Source of the DNA: Zizania palustris
Lineage: Eukaryota; Streptophyta; Magnoliopsida; Poales; Poaceae
NCBI GenBank assembly: GCA_019279435.1
Contig: JAAALK010000081.1
Location: 53,807,318-53,871,317 of the forward strand
Direction: 5' to 3'
Length of the DNA: 64,000 nt
Positions 33,946-44,872 of this stretch are shown here, in pieces. The notes beneath the pieces were generated by a model that saw nothing but the letters and a program-made list of their open reading frames with translations, made no database searches and had not been told where the DNA came from. A program made the position numbers and the translations under genes. The first letter of the stretch is position 1. Each line of letters starts with the position of its first letter.

Positions 33946-35194
33946 TGTATTGACACGAAAACGTGCCTCCGCACTTGGGACGGTTCGACGATCCAAAAAC
34001 ATCACAGGATGTTGACGTCGTGTTCCGACAATCCTTAAAAGTGGTAAGGGGATAACGGAGCCACCAGGAAATCAAATTATATTAATCTAAAATTATTCAA
34101 TTAACCGAAGTGTTGGAAAATACCTAAAAATAATAAAAACCTAATTAAACCAAACCGGCTAGGATGAGGCTGGTTGGACCGAAGCCTAATGGGCGGTTAG
34201 ACCAGCCAGGGGTCCGATCTAACCGACTCTATGCCGCCGGTCGGACCGACGCTATGCCACCATTCGGATCGGCGGTGCGAAGGGTTGGCCTAAGGGGGCT
34301 TTGGCCTAGGTTTCAAAGTGCTCGTCGACGGGTACCCTTCGGCTGGTCGGACCAAGGTTATACCTCCGGTCAGACTGAAGGTGGCCGAAGGAGATGGGGG
34401 TACTCTGGTGTGAGGGTACCTCCGACGCGAAGGGTTTATGGGGTCCTCTGTGGAGCCTGGTCATACCGGCCTTGTGCCGCTGGTCAGACCATTGCGTGCC
34501 GCCACATCAGATGACAATGCGACACACGCTGGTCGGACCAAGGGATGACCTCCGGTCGGACCAACTGCTCCTGGAAAGTGATCTCTAGACTCCGGCGCCC
34601 ATCTTCCCGTGGATGGATCACAACCAAAATTATTGGAGAAGGTAGTAGTGATGAAATACTGCAAAAAATACTAAGAGATCAAAGTAATTCGGCCAGGAGA
34701 CCAAATTACCAATAGAAACCAATAAAACCGATAGAAATCTGTTACGTGGATGAAACGAACGATTCACGAGCAAACCGACAAGGACATACCATGATTACGA
34801 CGCGGTGGACAGATTGTTTACAGTGCAAACCAGCAAAGATGTACGTGCTAAACTAAATCTAGGGCAAGGAAAGTAAATGTGATTCAAGGTAAATAATAGA
34901 TTGGATCTCTTAGGGTTTTTCTTGGGGGGGGCTCCTTGAATCGGCCTTGCGTCTATTTATAGAGCTTGGGCATGACGTCCTAGGCTTGTAAATGGAGTTG
35001 TGCATGAGTCCCAGTCATCAAAAATCAATTAGCGATAAAAATGCCCTAGAATCATCCAATTGGACTCGGACATAGACTTGGCCGGTCTGACCGAGCCCAT
35101 ATGGCTGGTCAGACTAGGCCTACATTGCCGGTCATACCGGGCCTACATGGCCGGTTGGACCGTCCTGTGCCAGGTCTTGGCATATTTTGACCAT
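33946..35194 (-). repeat. TAT-2 5' LTR (right), at least 1.25 kb, cut by TAT-3
   Basis: Begins TGTATTGACACG beside the primer site and follows the left LTR base for base with scattered changes. GGTCNGACC-type strings at 34172-34570 and 35078-35165. It stops at GACCAT (35194), where TAT-3 begins TGTTGG. Confidence 0.88.
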
Positions 35195-35691
35195 TGTTGG
35201 CGTAAAAGTTACACCAACAGGTTCTCAGTAATCAAGAACGAACAAACAAGAGGTTTATGCTTTAGGACGAACTCGAGCCTCCGTGAAGGATAATAGCTCA
35301 AGAGGTCCGAGTGTGTATGTTTGAACAACTAGTTCTGGATCCTTTTTACAAGGTACAATGGGGGGTATTTATAGGGAAAAAGGCATAAGGAAAAGACCTA
35401 TTTACCCCTATATTACAACTGACATAGTAGAAACTATTCGGTATTATAAACAAGGTTATACACGGTAAAGTGCTGTAGGGTAGATGGATAAGCTGAACAT
35501 CCAATCAATCATGTCTTCCTGCTTCGAGGCCTCCTTCTTCCCTTCGGAGGGTTCTCTATGACTTCGCATCGTGGCAGCCTCCGGCCGTGTTGACGTATGC
35601 TCCGAACAGCAGTCCGCCCCCTTCGGGATCTTCACTGAGCCCACGGAGGGTTAGTCTTTAAGTCTTGGAAATAAAGTAATTTCCCCCAACA
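35195..35691 (-). repeat. TAT-3 3' LTR, 497 bp
   Basis: Begins TGTTGGCGTAAAAGTTACAC and ends TTCCCCCAACA. Inverted copy of the TAT-4 LTR (62235-62720). On the minus strand it carries TATAAATACCCCCC (about 35359-35372), the LTR promoter. Inserted in the TAT-2 5' LTR. Confidence 0.93.
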
Positions 35692-36245
35692 GTAGCCCCT
35701 CGAATACGCCTTTCTGTAGATAACCTGTTTTTAGAAAGAAGGCAGTATACGAAAGGAACATTTCTAGTTTCTGAGGCTTAAAGGGAATTTGAAGATGTTA
35801 TGACTCAGCCCAGGATTTTGGGCCCAATATTTTAGAACCTTCGTACTCGAGTTTTGGCACAGTGAGAGAACTCCCTGGGAATGGAACAGTTTCGGAGTGT
35901 GAGCGTCGCGAAAACGGTTACGGAGTGCCCTTGTCGTGGAGACGGTTACGGAGGGCGAACGTCGTGGGGTACCGTCAAAACGACCGTTACGGCGCAAATA
36001 GCCATTACCCTCTGTAAAAAAAAGTAACGGTCGATTTCTTCAGCGGTTCATACGCCGTTCCAGTGACTGGACCCACTTGTCGGTGATGGAGGCAGGACCT
36101 GCAAAGTGAAACTACCCGAAGAGTAGTACTGATCGTATGGTTATAAAAAGGGGAAAACGGAGATTTAACTGAGAGTTTTTACCGCATTCACCACCTGCAA
36201 TTCCCCTTTCTCCCAATCTTCCAACTCCTTGAGCACTTGAGAGCG
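35692..36245 (+). promoter_or_regulatory. Promoter and 5' leader of the TAT-3 antisense gene
   Basis: Non-coding segment between the LTR and the antisense ATG. A TATA box (TATAAAAAGGGG, from 36142) lies 104 bases before the ATG at 36246; TAT-4 keeps the same box at 105 bases. Upstream (35912-36058) AACGG or its complement CCGTT occurs at least four times (near 35912, 35984, 36026, 36055), with a further one at 36156, and also in TAT-4. AACGG is the core of MYB-type binding sites; a role here is inference. Confidence 0.65.
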
Positions 36246-39200
36246 ATGGCGAGAACTAGCCACACCACTCCCGCGACGGCCAACACTTTGGCGCAGAGAC
36301 AGGTGTGGGCTGCTTCGGCAGCAGCGGTAATGGCGGGAGGTCCGAGCGGTGCTTGGCCCAGGAACCCTCGGGCGCTCCGCCCGCCTTCCAAGAAGAAGAT
36401 TGCGCAAAGCTTCATCATCGGCCAGTCGTTGAGCACTGCTGAATCAATAGAAGAGGCAGTGGAAGGAAAGCTGGGGACGGGAATGAGGACTCGAGTTCCT
36501 GGGACAGAGTCGACCCCACGACCACGAAGCGGAGAGGTGGTGGTCTTCGAAGCCTTTTTCGAGGCAGGTTTGGGACTGCCGGCTGTGGATTTCTTGGCAG
36601 AGGTGCTGGACTTGTTCCACATAACCCTGCCTCAACTGTCCCCCAACGCGATCATCCGCCTGGCTGTCTTCGAATGGGCGCTTCGGGCTGAGGGATGCGA
36701 AGGCCGCTCCGAAATCTTCGCGGCGACCCACGAGGCCATCTGCCAACCGAAGCCTCAAGACGGGCCGGGGGATTCCAAGGTGACGATAGCCTTCGGTAGC
36801 GTTAACTTCCAGCTGCGGAGGGAGCATGCTCTTCATTTCCCTGCCAAAGCCATAAACGACCGATGGTACACAAACTGGATACTTCGGTGGTTCTACGCCG
36901 AAGTCGGAGAGGACTCCCCTCTCTCGGGCCCTCTTCAAGAGATCTAGTTTCGGAAGGAGGCCGATATCTCCCCGAACCCTAGCTTGCTCACGACGAGGCT
37001 AGGGTTGCTCGCTTCAGTGGCCCGCCGTATGAGCATGCGCGATCTGGCCGAAGAGTTCGTCGGTCTTCGGATCCCTCCCCTCGGAGCCAACTGGCTAATC
37101 GTAATCCCACAAGCCTCGGAGGGGGACCTCCGAAACTTAGGTACGTCTTTTCCCTGCTGCATCATATTATATGAACAGATTAGTTATACTCATACTTCTA
37201 TACCTCTTCCTTTCAGCGGCGCCTCTGGCATTGGCTCCGGAAGACATAGTTCGGGCCACCGAACGAATTCTCGGAGCCCCTTCGGTGGCCGAGAGGCAGA
37301 GAAGGCTGGAGTTGGTGGGGAGTTGGGAGCGATCGAACAGGGTGTGGAGAGCCCTCGGCATGGAGCCCCCGTAGCTTCCTGACTTCGCCCCAACCAGAGC
37401 GGCTGGCCGCAAGAGGAAAGCAGCGGCCGAGCCCTCCAAGAAAGCTGGTAAGCAACCGCTTCAGAAGAAGGCAGCGAAGCAACCTCCCCACTTGACGCCA
37501 GCTTCATCTTCTTCGTCGCCAGACGAGCGGAGCCCAACTCCCAAAGAGGTAGAAGACTCCGAAGGTGCGACGGCGAAGGCTTTCGAAGCCTACCTCCTGG
37601 TTGACGAAGATATGGGGGAGGTCCCCCCAAACATCTCCGTCAGGGAGGGGGTTAGCGTAACTCCAACGACTCCTCCCGCACCCGTCGTCGTGCCGGTGGA
37701 GTCGGACTCTACTCCCGACTTGCCCTCACTCGAAGCGGTCCCTGCGGAGACTGCAACTCCGATGGAGGATACCGAGGGCAGGACCTCGGGGGATGACTTT
37801 GCCAACATCCTCCGGATGTACGAAGTCTTGGAGGATCCGGCGATCCTTCCTCAAGAAGCTCTCAGAGGTATTTTTCCGGAGCTCCTCCTTCTTTGTCAAC
37901 ATTCGCCTGCTATCTGTAAAACACACTTATTAATCTTGTTATTGAAGCAGTTACCTCTTCGGGTACCGAAGCTTTGGTGGCGCCGGAAGTCCCTGCTTCC
38001 TCGGAGACAGTTATCCGAGCGGACCCTTCTGCTCCTCTGGGGGCTCCAAGCCTGGTGGCAGAGAACGTGTCCTTCGGGGCGGACGACGTGCTTCCTGGGA
38101 CGGAGTTGGCTCCGGCCGCGGCTACCTCGACCACCGAAGCCGCTTCCGACAACGTGGTTCCGGCCGGAGAGGTGGCGGCCGGGGGTCTGAGTGCTCTTGC
38201 TTCTCCTCCCTTCGTGCCGGGGAGGGGTAAGAGCATTTCTAGCCTCGGCCTTCGTCTTGGCCAAACCGCACCCTCCATCGGTAATTCGGAGGACGAGGCG
38301 GCAGCGGACGACGCTCGAGCTTTGTCTTGGCTTCCTCTACTGGCTCCTTTCTTGGAGCACCGGAGCGGCCTTCGAGGACTCCTGGAGCCCCTGGCTGAGA
38401 GAAGCCAAGATATTGCTAACTCGGAGTTGATCTCCACCTTGAGCGAGACTAGGGCTTCGAACCTCAACACGGCCCTCGAAAGGGCTGCCCTTCAGGTATG
38501 AAAAAGACACCACAGTTGCTATTATTTTAATGGTCATAACTTCTTTAGTGCTTACCTAGTTTTTCTTGCAGCAATTTGCCCTGGCTAGAGCGGCAGCGAC
38601 TTCCACCAAGGTCGAAATTAATCGACTCAACCGGAAGGTCACTACCCTCCAGACGGCCCTCAATGACTCCACCGGGAGATCCCTCAGACTGGAGGAAGAA
38701 GTTTTGGAGGAACGGAAGGTTAGGGCAGCATCTGACGAAGCCCTTGAAGCCCTCCGTTCGTCAGCCCAGGAAGCCGAAGCCGAACACGTTGTCCTCCGCG
38801 CGGAGGTCGAAAAGCTTCGTCAGGACGCAGCTACCTCGAACGCACAGTTGGTGGAGCTTCAAGGGGCTCTTAGCCAAGCAATGGCTCAAAAGAGTTCTTT
38901 GATGCTCCGGGTGGCCGCAGTGGACGCGACTGTTGCGAACCTGGAAGCGGCAGAAAGGAAAAATTCCAGTACTGCTGATCGTACCTTGGAAGCTCTTCAG
39001 GGTACGTTGGAGTACTTCGGCACTATGTGCCCTTCGTCCTCCGCCGCAGCCTACGAGCCACTCGACCGAAAGCTGACGAGGATCCAGGTTGCTTCGTCGC
39101 TGATGAAGAACTCCGGCATTCGGTACGGGGAGATCTCCGGACAGTGTGCTGGCATCGGGGTTCTTCGTCACCTTGAATCTCTTCGGATTCCTCTTGGCTC

Positions 39201-39432
39201 GGTTGGAAGCTCGTCCCCTGGAGGCTTCGCGGATGATGACTTGCTGCGGCCATCTTCGGAGGTGGCTTCGGCTTGGGAAGCCTTCTGGTCAGCCTGGAAG
39301 ACAGACCACAAGGTCGCTGCTAAGGCCTGGATCGACGAGGCCCGCCGGCAGAAGCAAGCTCAAACGAAGCCACCACTCCCTGCTTCACCAGCCCCTCCGG
39401 TTCCAGCTCCGCCAGCCGACCCGCAGGTCTAG
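36246..39432 (+). pseudogene. TAT-3 antisense gene: spliced Transposase_28-type protein, two nonsense codons
   Basis: Exons 36246-37140, 37217-37867, 37951-38495 and 38572-39432, joined by GT-AG introns of 76, 83 and 76 bases; the total of 2,952 bases is an exact multiple of three. The protein has a 'putative gypsy type transposon' domain (FEAFFEAGLGLPAVDFLAEV and VFEWALRAEGCEGRSEIFAA, about residues 100-165), a basic stretch in exon 2, acidic Ser/Pro-rich parts, a coiled coil in exon 4 (INRLNRKVTTLQTAL, VLRAEVEKLRQDAATSNAQL) and a Pro-rich end. Nonsense codons are at 36945-36947 (CTGG to CTAG) and 37372-37374 (CAG to TAG); the TAT-4 copy has sense codons at both. Antisense extra genes of this type are known in the Tat lineage; function unknown. 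Confidence 0.85.
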
Positions 39433-39540
39433 CCGCTTAGGACTGTTGTGTACCTGTGGCCTTGTAAACCTTGTTTTATTAATGAAAAAGTTATAAACAG
39501 TACTTGTCTTGGGTGTTCTGCTCTTTTTTAGGTTTTGTCA

Positions 39541-39989
39541 TGCCTTCGGGCCCTGACTTCAAACTTCTGGAAACTACCGCCAAGCTTCGAAAGGAGTGGG
39601 CAGTCCTTGAGAGTTTGAGACCTTACCACCGTTCCCTCTTCTCTGTTCCTCGCGGAGACGGGGGGAGGTTACCCTTGAAGTACGAAGGGACATTTTATCT
39701 TATATTAAAGAGGAAGAGAAGGCGGAGGGGTCTTCATCTTCCGAACCTATTGACTGGTCCGACTCGGAGTACCAAGCTGAAAACTTTGCCGAGGCAAGCT
39801 CCGAAAGGCTCTTAACATGGGCTGAACTTCAGGAGGAGCAGAAGAAACTGCGAGCCTCGAGAAAAAGGAGAAGCACCCGGCCTAAAAAGACGACTTCAAG
39901 CTCCGAAGGGCAAAGTAGCCGCAGGGGTAGTTCTAGGGGTCGAAAGGGTCTCCGTTTTTATTTGGGTTTAGATAACAATTTTTCTTGAT
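39541..39989 (+). other. TAT-3 second antisense open region, two overlapping frames
   Basis: Two overlapping frames. One reads MPSGPDFKLLETTAKLRKEW and on to 39815. The other, open from about 39610, reads VRRDILSYIKEEEKAEGSSS, WSDSEYQAENFAEASSERLL, LQEEQKKLRASRKRRST and ends YLGLDNNFS at TGA 39987-39989. TAT-4 keeps both frames (57921-58345). It may be further exons of the antisense transcription unit. The second frame is acidic then strongly basic; no domain recognised. Confidence 0.5.
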
Positions 39990-40182
39990 GTATGAGTATA
40001 ATATTTTAATGTGGAATGGTTCGACAGCATGCCGTGTGACTCCTACCCTCCTACCCCCCTTGTGGGTGGCGGAGCCTTTATCACACAAAAGGGTTCGCTA
40101 AGCACAATGATTGTCTGAACACCTGCATGCTTCAAATTTGCGCATCTTATCATCAAAGTTTTTAGATTTTTTTTTTACGTAT

Positions 40183-40805
40183 CCTGACGAGCCGGATCCT
40201 GGAATCTGCAATGTGGCCACCTTCGGCTCTTTTAACGATACTTCGCACCCGGAGGCTTGAAATTCTGTCTTATTTAAAGTCCTTAGACTCTTCTACGGAT
40301 CCTAACAAGCCGGAGCCTGGAATCTGTAGGTTGGCCACCTTCGGCTCTTTTACAGACACTTCGCACCCGGAGGTTTGAAAGTCTGTTTTATTTAAAGTCC
40401 TTAGACTCTTCTACGGATCCTAACAAGCCGGAGCCCGGAATCCGTAGGTTGGCCACCTTCGGCTCTTTTACAGACACTTCGCACCCGGAGGTTTGAAAGT
40501 CTGTTTTATTTAAAGTCCTTAGACTCTTCTACGGATCCTAACAAGCCGGAGCCCGGAATCCATAGGTTGGCCACCTTCGGCTCTTTTACAGACACTTCGC
40601 ACCCGGAGGTTTGAAAGTCTGTTTTATTTAAAGTCCTTAGACTCTTCTACGGATCCTAACAAGCCGGAGCCCGGAATCCGTAGGTTGGCCACCTTCGGCT
40701 CTTTTACAGACACTTCACACCCAGAGGTTTGAAAGTCTGTTTTATTTAAAGTCCTTAGACTCTTCTATGGATCCTAACAAGCCGGAGCCTGGAATCCGTA
40801 GGTTG
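40183..40805. repeat. 118-bp tandem array, 5.3 copies, in TAT-3
   Basis: Units start at 40183, 40301, 40419, 40537, 40655 and 40773 (last partial), each beginning CCT(A/G)AC(A/G)AGCCGGA and containing GGCCACCTTCGGCTCTTTTA and GAAAGTCTGTTTTATTTAAA. The middle copies are nearly identical and the first is the most divergent. It lies between the antisense unit and the integrase end. Confidence 0.95.
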
Positions 40806-40993
40806 CGGAGCCACTGAACCAATGGTTCGCAGTCAGCCCCTTGGGTCTTTGCGAAAAATGCTTGGCTCTACTAGCATCACCGACCTCCTAATGCGTCCAT
40901 CAGGAGGAGGGGATGTTCAAAGGTCAAAACAAGTTTCAACCCTTATCTTTATTTATAGACAAAAGAAGTGTTACAAGTGATTACAAGGAAGTC
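40806..40993. other. Spacer between tandem array and TAT-3 integrase
   Basis: Short non-coding piece with no recognised feature, between the array and the integrase stop. Confidence 0.5.
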
Positions 40994-41445
40994 TTAAGCG
41001 TAATATCTCTTAAGGTGCTCCGCATGCCATGCATGTTTCAACTCTTCCCCTTCTAAATTAGCTAATTTAAACGATCCGGGGCGTCCTGAGCGTAAAATAA
41101 CATATGGTCCTTCCCATTTGTTTCCTAGCTTCCCTGGAGCTATTACACTTCGCAATACTAGATGACCTGGTTTTAACTCATTTAATCTGACTTTCGGGTC
41201 ATACCACGTTTTTGTGTGCTCTTGGTATTTAGTCAGGTTGGCGACAGCTCGAAGCCTTGTCTCTTCTGACAAATCTATTGAAGCACTCCGATCACCTTCG
41301 TCTCCGTGCTGAATTACGCGAAGCGACTCCCCTTTGAGCTCCGTAGGGGTCATGGCTTCGTCTCCGAAGAGCAATCTGAATGGCGTGAAACCTGTTGATC
41401 TAGTTTGAGTGGTTCGGATGGACCATAAAATTTTAGGTAGCTCTT
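40994..41445 (-). pseudogene. TAT-3 integrase C-terminal part, separated by TEK
   Basis: Frame on the minus strand with LFGDEAMTPTELKGESLRVI near 41374, WYDPKVRLNELKPGHLVLRS near 41205-41150, GNKWEGPYVILRSGRPGSFK near 41120-41065 and ending HAWHAEHLKRYYA at 40994. This is the DNA-binding C-terminal domain. Counting the 5-bp duplication CTCTT once, the frame runs on into the integrase at 53849 onward. No chromodomain, as expected of Tat. Confidence 0.88.
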
Positions 41446-44400
41446 TGTAGCGCCCCGATTTATCAAAATCGAGACATTATTGAATTTCCATAGAAAAACA
41501 ATAATACAAGAGGTCCATCATGCGACAACGTACATACGATAAAATCCATGGTACGCAGACCATATTTATTACAACATTGTTTTAGTAAAAACAGTAATAA
41601 AGTAATTAAACAACGGCATGACGAACGTCTTCTTCAGGATCTTTCTTCTCGACTGGGTTGCTACTCCAGACCGTCTTCAAGATAAGCATCCTCTGTGGGG
41701 TCCAACGGGTATGAGTACAAAAAGTACTCAACAAGCCACCGCAAATGCAAATAATAATGCAGGATAATAAACAAGGAAGGGTAAGGGCTAACATTGCGGA
41801 ATAAAGCAGTTGCAGTTATGGCATTTAGTGTAATCACATTTTAATCATGCGGAAAGTAAACATGAGCATCATCAACATCAACTAACTCAAGGAGTACGTT
41901 TTACCTCCTCGCACAACGGTCCTTACATGTCAATCCATCATGCACATACATATTCAAAGTGAACTAACTGGGGGATGTCACGCAACCCGCCCTTGACCGT
42001 GGGCTCGGCTTTTCGAAAAGATTTAAGACTCTGATCAGAGATGTACTACTGTACCCACAAGGCACGCACTCATCTCAACGAGATGAACCATTTCACGGGA
42101 ACTCGTGCCAAAACCTCAATATGAGATGTTCCAAGCGATAACCACCCGCTCTAGGTTTCGCCGGCGCGCCGGGCCGCATCCCGGCTAACGTCGCACCCCC
42201 TTTTGCGCCACATTGGTACAAGTCACCCGCAGGTGCAACTTGACCCATCTCCAAGTGGTGGCCTCGGTTTGGAACAACCCATACCTTAGTTAGGACTTAC
42301 CCACTAGACTTGTGGTTAGTACGTAAGTGTATTGCAACGGATCCCTCAGACCGGTCCTTATAGTGCCCCGGGTGCGACTGACCAATGCCCTAGCTTGCAC
42401 CCGGAACCCACCATGCATACACTCACAACCATGACTCATCACCAACGGAATTTCCAAGGATAAGAAGCAACGGGGATCATATAATAGAACCATTTTGCTA
42501 CGACTCATTTTTATCCTATAGCGGCCGTGTCAATACATTGGACACTAGCTAATATCATTGATCATATGGTGACAAGGAGGTTAGGCGAGATAGCATGGCT
42601 TGGGTTGCACATTAAGGTCGGGGGATCCTAAATAAATATAATGTAAGAGTTCATTTGACTAATGCATATACATAACCTATGTGTTTTAGCGATAATCAAT
42701 TCAAACATGGGTTCAATATGTTCAAAAGAATGGTTTGGTGACTTGCCTTGTTCAGCAAAGGGAGAGGGAGGGACTTCGGGGAAGTACTCCGGCTCCTCGG
42801 CGACGTCGTAGTCTTTTTAATATAAAGTAAAATAAAAAGAACACAACATCCAATCAAACAGTATAACATTACATTATAAACACATAAGTTAAAGTTGGTT
42901 TGATTATATATAAAACAAATTCAAAGGTTAAAGTTCTGAAATTCATTTCATCATTAATTTAAAATGGATCAAAATGAATTATTGTTTTTCATAAAAGGGT
43001 TTTTAAGTGTGAATAATACTACATTAAGTTTTCTAATCAATTTAATATGAATGATTCAGAGAAAACTCAGTGGTTCTAGTGTTTAAACAGAAAGGAACAA
43101 TTATATAAATTTTCTGGAGTTTAAATATTTAAATTTACATTTTAATCCTAAGGGCATTTGAATACTTATTTAAATAAACATGAAAATGTCAAAGTAAGCC
43201 TACTGTTTTTATTGCATAAACATGTAGAGAATAATTTTATGAATTTTATGAAATTGGAATGGTAATTTTTTGAGTTCAAATGCATTAGATATGAATTTTA
43301 CAAGTTCAAAAGCATTTCTGGAATTTATTTTCAAATTTTAAACCTCTCGGGTCCACGGTGAGCCAGGCCCACGGTGAACCCGCGCACTGTGCGCGTGCGC
43401 CGGCTCGATCTGGACCGTCGGATCTGGATCCGGTGGCCAGGCGCGAGGCGGGAGGGTTAAGTGACAACGGACGACCAGGATTAAAACGCGCGAAGGGGTA
43501 CCACGTGGACGCACGAGATTAAACGCGGGGTTTTAAAACCAACGGACGCACGAGATCACACCGTACCGCTTCACTCAGATCCGACGGCCAGGATTAAACC
43601 GGACAGATGATTTAATCCAAGCGTTGGATCTGGATCGCACGGCCAGGATTAAATCCGGCACAGTGCGTGTCGGGGGGGTAAAGTACCCCTTCTTCCCCGA
43701 CTCCGGTGGTACGACGGCGAGCGATTCCGGCGAGGTCGAGGGCTATCTAGTCTAGCTAGGGCTAGAAACGGAAAGGGGGTACCGAGGGGAACAAAAGGGT
43801 ACCGTCGTGGTGGTCCGGGGTCGACGGAGCGAGGCCGGCGACGAGCAGTGGCGGCGAAGGTTCTCGGTTCCGTGGCGGGGACGGCGATCCGGCGAGGTTC
43901 GTCGTCGACGAAGTGGTGGCCGAGGTCGGCGAGGTCCTGGCGGTCACGATGGTGGCGGAGGCACGGATGGGGACGGTCCGAGGCGACGGCGAGCGGTGGC
44001 CGGAGGTGAATCGGAGGGTGTGCGCTAAAAAGTGAAATGCGAGTGCTCTGTTCGTTCTCGAGGCGATTAAGCGTGGGGGTCGAACGCGGCTCAGGCTGGG
44101 GCTTAAATAGGACACCGGAGAGGGCTCGCATGCAAGGAAACCGGCCGAGGGCCTTTACTCGCCGGTGATGGCTCGGCCATGCACGCGGAGCGGCGATCCC
44201 GTGGCGTAAACGCGAGGGTTAAAGCGGGGAAACGGTCGGCCGAGCGCGGGGGGGCTGTTAATGGCGCCAATTTAATGCGGGAGGGGCCAGCGAGGCGGAT
44301 CCGAGGCGGGGTCGTCGGCCGGCGGAATTTGGGGGCGACGGCGGGAGGTAGACGACGGGTCTGACAGGCGGGGGCCACTGGCCAGCGGGCGCGAGCGGGC

Positions 44401-44829
44401 GAGGGTGGCGACTGACGGGTGGGGCCGGGGTGTCGGGTGCGCGCGCGAGGGGAGGGTTTCGGCGCCGACAGGTGGGGTCCATTTGTCAGTCTAAGGCGAG
44501 CGCGGTAACGGGCTGGGCCGGCCGGGAGAGAGAGAAGGGAGGGGAGGAGCCCATTACTGTTCCAATACTTTTCTGAATAAAAATAATTCCAGAAAATAGA
44601 TTAAACTATTAAGGCTACTTCCAAGGCTGGTAAAAATTTATAAAAATTCTCAAAATTATACTTTGGTCTTAGGATCATATACAAAAAGTTTCACCTCCTG
44701 ATTTGGTCATCTACTCTATGTTGTAGTTCAAAAGGGTATAAAAGGGAATTAAAAGTATTTTCTGAAATAATAATTCCCCTAAATTGAATTTAATAATATT
44801 TTATTGTTTTGAAAAATTGGGGTGTTACA
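41446..44829 (-). repeat. TEK 3' LTR, 3,384 bp
   Basis: Reads TGTAGCGCCCCGATTTATC at the left and GGGGTGTTACA at the right (minus strand TGTAACACCCC). A GC-rich block (43340-44560) follows an AT-rich one. On the minus strand CCTATTTAAGCCCC near 44101-44114 is a likely TATA region. Arg- and Pro-rich reading frames here repeat exactly in the other LTR and are composition effects. Confidence 0.96.
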
Positions 44830-44872
44830 AACCTATCCCTCTTACAAGAATCTCGTCCTCGAGATTGGAACG

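Larger units (their letters stand above)
25678..35194 (-). mobile_element. TAT-2: Tat-lineage Gypsy with gag, protease, RT, RNase H and integrase
   Basis: Left LTR from 25678 to about 26890, right LTR from 33946, both starting TGT(T/A) and sharing CGGTTCGACGATCCAA and AAAGTGGTAAGGGGATAACG. Gag-pol is on the minus strand in Gypsy order. The YIDDVVVKS polymerase motif and the VDGGTTINLM protease indicate the Tat lineage. All domains are damaged. Short palindromes of the GGTCNGACC type are scattered in both LTRs and inside gag and pol. The right LTR is cut at 35194 by TAT-3. Confidence 0.9.

Noticed and set aside
40183..40805. Regular repeats as a possible CRISPR array
   Set aside because: Units are 118 bp, contiguous and near-identical with no variable spacers, inside a plant retrotransposon.
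43649..44378. Arg/Pro-rich frames, repeated at 52662-53391
   Set aside because: They lie in the two TEK LTRs, in GC-rich DNA, in several overlapping frames. Identity between the two places follows from LTR identity, not from coding constraint.
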